64,000 nucleotides of DNA from positions 1 through 64,000 of the forward strand of contig SIJG01000011.1 of NCBI GenBank assembly GCA_023374025.1, written 5' to 3'. The position numbers and the translations under genes were made by a program. Below are positions 52,991 through 63,191 of the stretch, one piece after another (within the stretch, counting starts at the first letter, position 1; every line of letters starts with the position of its first letter). The notes below the pieces were generated by a model that ran no database searches, was not told the DNA's origin, and saw nothing but the letters and a program-made list of their open reading frames with translations. This DNA comes from Heterodera schachtii. Lineage: Eukaryota; Nematoda; Chromadorea; Rhabditida; Heteroderidae.

Positions 52991-53872
52991 TAGAGACCGG
53001 CGCGGGACGGGATCCCGCGCGGGATTTTGCGGGATCCCAGTCCGCAATCCCGCATTTTTTGGAAAATGCGGGATTTGCGGGATTGCGGGATTTGCGGGAT
53101 TAATCCCGCGGGATCCCGTCCCGCAAAGAATTTTGAGTTCCAATCCCGCAGCGGGATCCGCAAATTTGACTTTTTGTGCGGGATTCTGCGGGATTTCATT
53201 GATTTTTTGAAAATTTTAAAGAACAGAATGCCAAAATTTTTGAATAAATTATAATAAATTGAATCAAATTAAATCCATTTTTCAACTCAAATTTCATCTA
53301 GAATTTGAAAAAAATTTCCCGGCGGCGCCTATCGGCACCGCCGGATCGGCGTTTACTTATTAATCCTGCTGTAGAAATGAGTCAAAAAGTACGACTTTTT
53401 TTCATTTTTGGACAAAATCAGTTAAGAAATTGACAAAATTTTCAAAAAAAAATTTCCGGCGGCGCCTATCGGCACCGCCGGACCCCTTTGTTCCTAGTTT
53501 TTGAAAAAATTGCGCCGAAAAAAAGCATTTTTGAAAAGCAAAAAATAGTCAAATTTATCGACCATTAACAGATTTGATTCCCGATCTCTTTACCATCTGA
53601 CCCATTCGGAAAATCTTAGTCGCCCCTTTTAATGCATCCCGCCAGCCCCTAAAAATTTATTTTCCAAAATATCAGGTATTTTTTCTTTTTTGGAAATTTT
53701 TTGAAATTTAATTGATTTTTTAAAAATTTTCAAAATCCCGCAATCCCGCGCGGGATCCCGCAAATTTTAAATGCGGGATTTGCGGGATTAATCCCGCGGG
53801 ATCCCGTCCCGCAAAAAATTTTGGGTTCCAATCCCGCAGCGGGATCCGCAAATTTGAAATTTCCGGTCTCTA
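52991..53872. mobile_element. TAGAGACCGG-family element, GCGGGATCCCGC-word copy
   Basis: The left end TAGAGACCGG (52991-53000) and right end CCGGTCTCTA (53863-53872) are perfect inverted repeats. Both subterminal regions consist of GCGGGATCCCGC and GCGGGATTTGCGGGAT words. Two GC hairpins lie in the middle (53319-53344 and 53456-53481). It splits a family R repeat (CACTAACGAA | ...AAGCATAATG). The flanks share only CTAA, so the target duplication is unclear. No transposase. Confidence 0.85.
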
Positions 53873-54150
53873 CTAAACATAATGTCTAGGGTAATGAAGC
53901 ATAATGACTAGGCTAATGAAGCATAATGACTTGGGTTATTTTAAGCTGTTACATCAATCAAAAAGCGCATTTCTGGGTAATTATTTTTTGATGATTTGGT
54001 GAAGCTTTTTAGTCCATGTAAATCCATTAGAGCTCGACTTTTTGAAAAAAGCCTGACTTTTGATTTTTTTTGGTTGTTGCACAGTATTTTGAGCAAAATT
54101 TGTTGAAAATTATTTATTGATAACAAATTTTTAAAATATTTTTTTGACTG
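53873..54150. repeat. Remainder of a family R / CCAGG-type repeat
   Basis: GCATAATGACTAGG words and TAAATCCATTAGAGCTCGACTTTTTG match the units at 52200-52400. The sequence then changes to AT-rich. Confidence 0.6.
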
Positions 54151-55212
54151 ACAAGGGAACCTAGCGAACTGTTAGTCGCAAAATGTATGTAAATTTAGTA
54201 TCATTGTATAGTTCAGGGTCTATTCAGTGTCGACTTCTATTGTGAATCATTATAACTCGTCCGGTGGGACTCGAACCCACGACCCCAGCAATACGTGCCG
54301 TGCTCTAACCAACTGAGCTACGAGAGCTCCTTTTAGAGGTTCTCCCATGTCCTTTATCCCACTTTCTCCCATAACTCGTCCGGTGGGACTCGAACTCACG
54401 ACCCAGCAATCCGTGCCGTGCTCTAACCAACTGAGCTACGCGAGCTCCTTTTAGAGGTTCTCCCATGTCCTTTATCCCACTTTCTCCCATAACTCGTCCG
54501 GTGGGACTCGAACCCACGACCCAGCAATCCGTGCCTTGCTCTAACCAACTGAGCTAAACGCGAGCTCCTTTTAGAGGTTCTCCCATGTCCTTTATCCCAC
54601 TTTCTCCCATAACTCGTCCGGTGGGACTCGAACTCACGACCCAGCAATCCGTGCCGTGCTCTAACCAACTGAGCTACGCGAGCTCCTTTTAGAGGTTCTC
54701 CCATGTCCTTTATCCCACTTTCTCCCATAACTCGTCCTTTGGGACTCGAACCCACGACCCAGCAATCCGTGCCGTGCTCTAACCAACTGAGCTACGCGAG
54801 CTCCTTTTAGAGGTTCTCCCATGTCCTTTATCCCACTTTCTCCCATAACTCGTCCTTTGGGACTCGAACCCACGACCCAGCAATCCGTGCCGTGCTCTAA
54901 CCAACTGAGCTACGCGAGCTCCTTTTAGAGGTTCTCCCATGTCCTTTATCCCACTTTCTCCCATAACTCGTCCTTTGGGACTCGAACCCACGACCCAGTA
55001 ATCCGTGCCGTGCTCTAACCAACTGAGCTACGGGAGCTCCTTTTAGAGGTTCTCCCATGTCCTTTATCCCACTTTCTCCCATAACTCGTCCGGTGGGACT
55101 CGAACCCACGACCCAGTAATCCGTGCCGTGCTCTAACCAACTTTAGCTACGGGAGCTCCTATGATACCAAATTTATCTACGTTTTCCGACAAACCGTTCT
55201 TGAGTTCCCTTG
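54151..55212. mobile_element. Inverted-repeat element carrying eight tRNA-like units
   Basis: The left arm 54151-54204 (ACAAGGGAAC ... TTTAGTATCAT) and the right arm 55161-55212 (ATGATACCAAA ... GTTCCCTTGT) are inverted with about 75-80% identity. Between them sit eight tandem 118-bp units, each with a tRNA-like sequence on the minus strand. No protein-coding sequence. The outer flanks do not match each other. Confidence 0.7.
54255..55159 (-). tRNA. Tandem array of eight tRNA-like sequences (118-bp period)
   Basis: Units start at about 54255, 54373, 54491, 54611, 54729, 54847, 54965 and 55083. On the minus strand each has an A-box TAGCTCAGTTGGTTAGAGC with a good D arm and a B-box GGTTCGAGTCC. 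The anticodon arm is abnormal: CGGCA/TGCTG encloses only five bases. If the last pair is opened, the seven-base loop reads ACGGATT (GTA in place of GGA in the first unit) with C at position 33. Only the four outer acceptor pairs (CTCG/CGAG) form. Units 5-7 also have a mutated T stem (CCTTTGGGA). Internal Pol III promoters are intact, but these are unlikely to be normal tRNAs. Confidence 0.6.
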
Positions 55213-55454
55213 TGAGCGGCGCAAAAATCCATTTTTGTTTGGCGGCGCAAGTGCCGAAGCGCAAATGTCCGGGCTCAATTTTCGTGGAGCAAGTGTCCGT
55301 TTTTTATTGTGCGGCGTAAATGTCGCGGCGCAAAAGTCGCAACACTTTTCTTTGAACTGGCATTTTTATATACTTTCAAATACTAATAAATATACTTAGG
55401 GAGAGTCTATGTGGTGGCTTTATTTTCAACCCCCCTCAAAAGGGGGTGGGTATC
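55213..55454. other. Upstream region shared with the receptor pseudogene at 63 kb
   Basis: GTCGCGGCGCAAAAGTCGCAAC and CTTTGAACTGGCATTTTTATA are also found at 63085-63140, in front of the receptor pseudogene. A conserved distal 5' flank of the gene family is likely. Confidence 0.5.
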
Positions 55455-55564
55455 TATTACAGGGGAGGGGGAGGGGAGATTATATTAATATTTTAGGAAA
55501 TACGGCACATTCAAAAATTAAAAAAAAATAAAATTGCTTACATTTTTCGCCAACATATTTTCAA
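55455..55564 (+). promoter_or_regulatory. Conserved 5' flank of receptor gene 2
   Basis: A G-rich box GGGGAGGGGGAGGGG is followed by TTATATTAATATTTTAGGAAAT and CACATTCAAAA, the same order as at 24998-25104. Confidence 0.5.
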
Positions 55565-57913
55565 ATGTCATCGAACGAGGTAAACGATGTAATATTCAAT
55601 TAAAAAAAGCTTACGGACAAAAAATATTGGAAAAATTAATTAAAATTTTTCATTATCCTTTGGGATTAAACATTTTTTAATTAAATTTAGCTGTACAACC
55701 TTTACAAAGATGCTGGACCGGTGCCAACCGAAATTGTCATCAATGGCATTATTACTGTGATCTGTTTTTCCGGCATCATTCTCAACATGTTGCTCGTCTA
55801 TGTCACCGTCAAATCAAAGTGAAATGCCCTTAGATTTTCGGCGCCATAATTTAATTAAATTAATTGAAAAATGCAAATATAGATTTAAAAAAAATTATTC
55901 ACTAATTTTTTCGATTAAGCTTAAAAAAAATTTAAGGACACTCCATTCGACATGCAACATTTTGATCGCACTTTACGCCTTTTCCATCTCATTTATTCTG
56001 ATCGGAAATTCAGTCCCATTTTTCGTTTTCATTTTCGGCATCAATTTCATCAGTCTCCAATTGTGCTTTTACATCCAAATTATTCCACTCATTTTTACCG
56101 CATTAGCTATTCTATTACAATTGTGCATCGGAATTGACCGTCTCTTTGCTGTTAGCTTCCCAATTTGGTAAACATTCCAATGAAAAATTAATTACCAAAT
56201 TAATTAATTGTTTTTTAATTTGATTAGGTATCAAATGGGTGGCCGCTTCAAACTTTTCAAAATTTTCATTGCCATTTGTTGCGCAAAAACAGTGTTAGTC
56301 AACATTTCTTATTATTACGGCAGCTCAAAGCATTGGGAAAAGTTTGTTCGATATTAAATATATTAATTTTGGCTCGTCTTGCAAATTCGTATATCTCGAA
56401 TTTCATTACCTTTTGTTTTGACTTTTTTTTTTATTACCGTTTATAAATTTCCGTGTCCTAATTAATGGTAATTTAATTAAAAATAATTTTGTATCCTAAT
56501 GAGAGTGAGAGAGAGAGAAAGAAGTAGAGAAACAGAGAGGTTGAGAGAGGAAAAGAAAGCATGCCAGAGGGAAGATGAGAGATAAATTGGAAAAGAGGGA
56601 GAGAGAGAATGATAAGGCGGAGAGATCGAGTAAGATTGAGATGAAAAAACGGAAAGAGAGATAGAGAAATGGAGAAACTGAAAAGAGAGGAAGAGAGGGG
56701 AAAAAGAGAGTAAGACATTGAGACAAAGAGAGAGAGAGAGAGAAAAGGTGGAAGAGTGAGGAAGAGAGAGAGAAAAACGTAGAAGACAGAGATTGAGAGA
56801 TGAAAGCATGCCAGTGGGAAGAATAGAGAGAGAGAGATAGACAGACATAAAGAGCAAGAGTTGAATAAGGAGAATTAAGAGAAATTGTCAGAGATGAAGT
56901 TAAGGAGTAGAGAAATAGTGAGAAAGAAAGAGACAGAAAGAGAGAGAGAAGGAGAGGAGAAAGAGAGAGAAAGAGAACGCGATAGAGACAGAGAGGAAGA
57001 GAAGAAAATTTTTGAGAAAGAAGAAAAATTAAAAATGATTAACGCGAAGTGGCGCGAGCAAAGCGAGCGCACCTGAACAAATTTTGGTGTCAAATTTTCG
57101 AGTCCTATTAAGATCATTATAATTGAAAATAATTTTGGTGTCCTATTAAGACCAGTGATGTGCACAATTGGTGATCCGGCACATCAGCCAGAGACCAATT
57201 CCATGTCCACCATATTATCTTTAATAACATATTGTGCTGATTTCATCTGTTATGTATTGATTTGGCTGGTCAATTATTTCCGCAATGGACACCACGGACA
57301 GTCATTTACGGGTTGTTAATTAATGAATTAACTAAATTGTAATTACTTCCTTAATTGGTTAATTTAGAATCGGAAAGGAACAAACGTTTATTGATTTCAC
57401 TGAGTGTTATTATGTCAATCGGTCTCATCTGCTATATTGGAGTAATAATAATATTATTTTAAAATTTTTAATAATTATTTTTGCTAATGAAAACACTAAT
57501 TTGATAATTTACTTTTAACCAAAAAATTCACTTTTCTAACTTTTTCACAATTACTGTACATTACATTTCCCATTTAAGACTTGTGTGTTCCTTAATGGCG
57601 TAACACCATTACTTAGCTTGAATATTTTTACATTTGAATACATTGTTTGGCCCATTTGTAATTGTCTCGCTTCGATGGCATATTCCAGCTGTACTCCAGT
57701 GCTTTTCCTGTGCAGGTGGTTTATAATTAATGAATTTTCATTTCTAAAAAATAATTTATTAATTATTAATTTAAAACTAATTAAATTAATTAATTTTCAT
57801 ATTTTAGCACTGAATACCGCAAAGCATTTTGTAAATATCTTTGCAAAAGTGAACATAGATCAAATGTTGTTGTGCCACTGCGGAACATGCGTGCTTCTGA
57901 CATTCCTGCTTGA
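55565..57913 (+). CDS. Srsx-like seven-transmembrane chemoreceptor, copy 2
   Basis: Exons by homology: 55565-55579, 55691-55818, 55937-56167, 56228-56341, 57151-57311, 57368-57441, 57567-57715 and 57808-57913, 978 nt, 325 residues. The DRY-like motif is CIGIDRLFAVSFPIW, TM5 is ICYVLIWLVNYF and the tail is STEYRKAFCKYLC. All exons are open. The expected acceptor of exon 7 is ACAT (57563-57566) instead of the ACAG of copies 1 and 3. The next AG, 12 nt inside the exon (CATTTAAG, 57578), would restore splicing in frame with loss of four residues. Intron 4 (809 nt) contains about 550 bp of GA-rich purine tract. Function as for copy 1; expression depends on the altered splice site. Confidence 0.78.
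56505..57055 (+). repeat. Polypurine (GA)n-rich tract in receptor intron 4
   Basis: Imperfect GAGAGA sequence, almost purely purine on the plus strand for about 550 bp. Open frames in it on the minus strand (Ser/Leu/Phe-rich) are artefacts. The same kind of tract occurs at 6848-7290 and 7948-8391. Confidence 0.85.
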
Positions 57914-58092
57914 AAATTTTGTTTTTACATTTTGCATATTAATTCGGATTCGATGATGTCATTTCATTCAATATTTTCACTGATCAATAGGGTTCGAAAT
58001 AAATGTTTTTCTTTTCATAAATTTTTGTAAAAAAAGAATCTCTAAAATGGCTGAATATGATATTTAAAATAATTTTAGAAGAAATTAAAATC

Positions 58093-59118
58093 TAGTAATT
58101 TTTAGCATAAAAATATTAATAAAATTAAAACATAGTAATTTTTAGCATAAAAATATTAATAAAATTAAAACATAGTAATTTTTAGCATAAAAATATTAAT
58201 AAAATTAAAATATAATAATTTTTAGCGAAAAAATATTAATAAAATTAAAACATAGTAATTTTTAGCATAAAAATATTAATAAAATTAAAATATAGTAATT
58301 TTTAGCATAAAAATATTAATAAAATTAAAATATAGTAATTTTTAGCATAAAAATATTAATAAAATTAAAACATTAGTAATTTTTAGCATAAAAATATTAA
58401 TAAAATTAAAACATTAGTAATTTTTAGCATAAAAATATTAATAAAATTAAAACATAGTAATTTTTAGCGAAAAAATATTAATAAAATTAAAATATAGTAA
58501 TTTTTAGCATAAAAATATTAATAAAATTAAAACATTAGTAATTTTTAGCATAAAAATATTAATAAAATTAAAATATAGTAATTTTTAGCATAAAAATATT
58601 AATAAAATTAAAATATAGTAATTTTTAGCATAAAAATATTAATAAAATTAAAACATAGTAATTTTTAGCATAAAAATATTAATAAAATTAAAATATAATA
58701 ATTTTTAGCGAAAAAATATTAATAAAATTAAAACATAGTAATTTTTAGCATAAAAATATTAATAAAATTAAAATATAGTAATTTTTAGCATAAAAATATT
58801 AATAAAATTAAAATATAGTAATTTTTAGCATAAAAATATTAATAAAATTAAAACATTAGTAATTTTTAGCATAAAAATATTAATAAAATTAAAACATTAG
58901 TAATTTTTAGCATAAAAATATTAATAAAATTAAAACATAGTAATTTTTAGCGAAAAAATATTAATAAAATTAAAATATAGTAATTTTTAGCATAAAAATA
59001 TTAATAAAATTAAAACATTAGTAATTTTTAGCATAAAAATATTAATAAAATTAAAATATAGTAATTTTTAGCATAAAAATATTAATAAAATTAAAATATA
59101 GTAATTTTTAGCGAAAAA
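58093..59118 (+). repeat. 40-bp satellite with 483-bp higher-order repeat
   Basis: About 25 copies of a unit starting TAGTAATTTTTAGCATAAAA, period 40 bp (41 where CATT replaces CAT). The variants (CAT, TAT, CATT, and GCG in place of GCA) occur in a fixed order of 12 units that repeats once: the variant TATAATAATTTTTAGCG at 58211 recurs at 58694. Confidence 0.95.
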
Positions 59119-59871
59119 TGACTTTGAAGGTGAAATTTTTCATTTTTTTTTTTGTTTATTTTGATATAAATTACCAATTTTTAAGAAATTTGAATTATAT
59201 TCTCGAGAAATTCTTTTTCGAAAATGTAAAAATATGGAACGAATGGATATGGAACTTCATCCTAGAAGCGTCACAAACCAAGCTAAAAAATATTTTTTAA
59301 TTAGTTTATAAAAACAAAATGCTTTTCTTCAAAAAACTGAACTGACTGAACAACATGAATGAGAAAGAATAATGAAAAGAGGGATCAATTTTGGGACTGA
59401 ATTGGGAAATTGTCAAAATAAATGTTCGCGGTAATACAAAAATATTTAAAAATTGGATCTTTTGTCCGATTGGTATGACATAACCGCCAGACGCCCCCCT
59501 CCCATTATATCTTATTTTTTAAATTTTAGCCCCAAATTTTTTGGCCCGGCGAGCAAAAAAAAAAAAAGGTTTTCGGATTTCCCCTTCCGAAATTTTGTTC
59601 TGGCTACGGGCTTGCATTTGATTGGAAGTCTTAATCATATTAATTAATAATATTCTTGCACTTTTTGTTTACATTTGATAAAAGCAAAGGTGTCAATTAA
59701 CTTAATTATTGGTGAATTAGGTTATTCACAATGCGCAGAAAATATTAATAATAATGGCATATTCTCAGGCGATTTCATAAAGTCAGCTTTTCTTTGTGGA
59801 ATTCTTCAATTTAAAACAATCCAAAAAATATATAAATTAATTTAAAATAATTTACCAATACATTTATTATA
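59119..59871. other. Intergenic, nothing recognised
   Basis: Frames 59118-59300 and 59453-59647 have no recognisable domains. The region immediately before 59872 lacks the G-rich box seen upstream of receptor copies 1 and 2. Confidence 0.5.
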
Positions 59872-62148
59872 ATGTCATCGAACGAGGTAAAAGTTTTTAA
59901 TAACAAGTTTTAATTTTTTTGTATAATTTAATAAAAAATCTTTAATTTTTTTATATTTTTTTTGAAAGAACTGTGATTTGGCCTTGAAAAATTATTATGT
60001 TTAAAAAATACTTTTTCCAATAGATTTTTTTCCTTAAGCCGAATTGTAAGAGGCTTAATAAAATTTTTCAATTAAATTTAGCTGTACGATCTTTACAAAG
60101 ATGCAGGACAGGTGCCAATCGAAATTGTCACCAATGGCATTATTGCTGTGATCTGTTTTTCCGGCATCACACTCAACATGTTGCTCGTCTATGTCACCTT
60201 CAAATCAAAGTGAAATGCCTTCAGATTTTGATGCCATAACTTAATTAAATAAATTGAAAGATACTTAATCTGAGAAAATTTAAAAAAATCCGATTTTAAG
60301 ACTTCGACAGAATGTAAAAACGAGAAAAATTAAAATATTCATAAAAAATTTATTTTAATTTTTATTAAAAATTTTTTAATTTCTTCTAATTAATTTTGTG
60401 CTTTTTTTTTGTACTGTTTTCCGATTTTAAATTGTCAATATAGCCCATTTATGGCATTTTTTCAATAAAAAAATTTTTTAAGGGCACTCCATTCGACGTG
60501 TAACATTTTGATCGCAATTTATGCCTTTTCCATATCATTTCTTCTGATCGGAAATTCGGTCCCATTTTTCGTTTTCATTTTCGGCATCAATTTCATCAGT
60601 CTCCAATTGTGCTTTTACATCCAAATTATTCCATTAATTTTTTCCGCATTTGCTATTCTATTACAATTGTGCATCGGAATTGACCGTTTGGTTGGTGTTA
60701 GCTTCCCAATTTGGTAAACATAGTAAATTAAAGTTAATTAATTAGCCAATTAATTCATTGCTTTTTAATTAATTAGGTATAAAATGGGTGGCCGTTTCAA
60801 ACTTTTCAAAATTTTTATTGGTATTTGTTGTGCAAAAACAGTGTTAGTCAACACGCATTATTATTACGGCAGCTCAAAGCATTGGGAAAAGTTTGTGGGA
60901 TATTAAATAAATAAATTTTGGCACGACTTGCAAATTCGTATATTTTGATTAACGTTTTTGGAATCTTTGATCACGAATGCCGTGACCAAAAAACCCCTGA
61001 ATCGTGATCGTAACCGTGGTCTCACCAAAAACCCGTGAAATTCACGGTAACTGTTACCTTGAGTCACGCGTCCTAATTAAGACCATTATAACTTAAAAAT
61101 AAATTTTGATGTCCTAATGAAGGTCATTATGTATTTAAGATAAATTTTAATGTCTTTATTAATTCAATTATAATTTAAAAATAAATTATGCCCCTAATTA
61201 AGACCAGTGATGTGCTCAATTGGTGATCCGGCACATCAGCCAGAGACCAATTCAATGTCGAATATATTAACTTTAATAACATATTGTGTTGAATTCATTT
61301 GTTATGCATTGATTTGGCTGATCAATCATTTGCGTAAAGGACACCACGGACAGTCATTTGCTGGTTGATAAAATTAATTAATTAACTCAATTTTAATTGG
61401 TTTCTTAATTGATTAATTTAGAATCGGAAATGAACAAACGTTTAATGATTTCGCTGAGTGTTATTATGTCAACCGGTCTCATCTGCTTTATTGGCGTAAT
61501 ATATTAATTTATAGTAAAATTTTTGTAAATATTTTTGCTAATGCAAACCCTTAATTTAGTATTTATCAGAATTTTTCTTTGCGAAAATCCATTCCAGGCC
61601 TAAATCAAGCTACAGGTCGAACTCTAATAGGAGTATATTTAGGCAAAAAAAAAAAAATTTAATTTAACATAAAGTACTGGAAAAAAGTTTATGCGCCGAA
61701 CTAAAATTGTTCTATTTTTGTATTTATCTCCAAAATACTAATGATAGAATATATAATCGAGTTACAGTTTTTTATGTAGGATTTTTTTTTTGTAATTTGG
61801 CGTACTTTGGTCACCAATTCATGCAATGTTACTGTATATTACAGTTCCCATTTAAGAATACTGTGTTCTTTAATGGCATAATGCCATTGCTCAGCTTAAA
61901 CATTTTTACAATTGAATACATTGTTTGGCCCATTTGCAATAGTCTCTTTTTGATGGCATATTCCAGCTGTACTCCCGTGCTTTTCCTGTGCAGGTGGTTT
62001 ATAATTAATTTTAATTTTTAATTAAAAAATAATTACGTTAATTAATTTTGCATATTTTAGCACTGAATACCGAAAAGCATTTTGCAAATATCTTTGCAGA
62101 ACAGAACCTAGATCAAATGTTGTTGTGCCACAGAATATGGCTGCTTAA
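59872..62148 (+). CDS. Srsx-like seven-transmembrane chemoreceptor, copy 3
   Basis: Exons: 59872-59886, 60082-60209, 60483-60713, 60777-60890, 61203-61363, 61422-61495, 61845-61993 and 62061-62148, 960 nt, 319 residues. All donors and acceptors are canonical and all phases close. MSSNE and LYDLYKDAGQVPIEIV lead into TM1. CIGIDRLVGVSFPIW ends TM3. TM6 is LMISLSVIMSTGLICFIG, and TM7 is SLFLMAYSSCTPVLFLC. The tail STEYRKAFCKYLCRTEPRSN is followed by an early stop (VVVPQNMAA), six residues shorter than its paralogues. Predicted chemosensory GPCR, apparently intact. Nearest relative in the window is the remnant at 45443-46041. Confidence 0.85.
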
Positions 62149-62379
62149 TTGTTTTTTTTATTTTTTATTATGGGAATTTGAAATTTTTGAGAAAATAGTT
62201 ATTCTGCCAAAAAAATTTAAATAGCAACAAAATTCTTCCGGAGACAAAAATCCAAAATTGAGGCCTTAAAAAAAGATTTTTTATGGCCATATTCCACGAT
62301 AAATATAGTTTAACAAATTCTATTAACCATTGATATGTAATAAAAAATTAAATGAAATGAGATCATCGAGTCCGAATTA

Positions 62380-62590
62380 ATATGCAAAATTTCAATATTT
62401 TATCCAGTCAGGAATCCAGATTTTTTTTTTTTGGTATTTACCCTCGACCTGGATTTCCTGGACAAAAATCCAGGAAAATCTGGGCTCAGGAAAAACCCAG
62501 TTTGTCGAAAAATGGCCTAGCCCTGGCTGGACCCATGAAAAATACAGACCTGGACCCAGGTCCTGTCGAACTCTCAAATCCACATATTAT
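62380..62590. repeat. CCAGG-word TIR element fragment
   Basis: CCTGGATTTCCTGGACAAAAATCC, GGGCTCAGGAAAAACCCAG and the end GTCGAACTCTCAAATCCAC match 24600-24770. The opposite end is not recognised here. Confidence 0.65.
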
Positions 62591-63191
62591 TTTATAAGAA
62601 AATTGCAAAAAGTGAAAACCCACCCTCTAAGAATTCAAATTTAGAAATATGTACAAAAAGCCAAAATATGCACTAAAAATATAGAAATAAAATTTTTAAC
62701 ATTGTTATTTTTGGAAAAATTCTACGTAAAGAGTGAAATAGGCACAAAACGGCATAAAATGACCTAAATAGGCCATTGAATCACATTTTAATATTTTAAA
62801 AAATAATTCTTGAAATCCCCTTTTTTGAAAAAAAATAATATTTTTTTTGGGTCCATTTTCAAAAAACAATTTTTACTTTTAACAAGAAACTTCGATAAAC
62901 CCTTAAAAATTTTCCAAATATGTATTAAAAAAGGTGACAATATGTACAAAAAAATTGCGAAATTTTGGAATTTCATGGCATTTATAAAATTTAAAAATCC
63001 TCAAAAAATTTGGAAAAAAATGCTAAAAAGTCTAAAATATGTATTATATAAAATTAAAAATATATTTTTGAACTGAGCGGCGCAAATGTCGAGGCGCAAA
63101 AGTCGCAACACGTTTCCTTAACTGGCATTTTTACATACATTTTCAAATGCTAACAAATATACTTAAGTGAAAGTCTAGGATATGACTTCTA
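62591..63191. other. Intergenic; distal receptor 5' flank at its right end
   Basis: AT-rich with no gene to about 63070. 63076-63180 matches 55305-55405 (GGCGCAAAAGTCGCAAC, ACTGGCATTTTTA, AAATATACTTA), the distal upstream region of receptor copy 2. Confidence 0.55.

Noticed and set aside
52824..53254. Open frames with repeated CGICGIAGFAG and IPQIPHFPKN
   Set aside because: They result from GCGGGAT word arrays in the element at 52991-53872.
54305..55109. Repeated 70-codon minus-strand open frames (MGSSPTGRVMGESGIKD...)
   Set aside because: They are translations of the tRNA-like tandem units (period 118 bp) and have no protein-level signal.
54255..55159. Cluster of eight functional tRNA genes
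   Set aside because: A and B boxes are good, but the anticodon loop is two bases short or has C at position 33, and most acceptor pairs fail; kept as tRNA-like instead.
58093..59118. CRISPR-like array
   Set aside because: The whole 40-bp monomer is repeated with no spacer; it is a satellite with higher-order structure.
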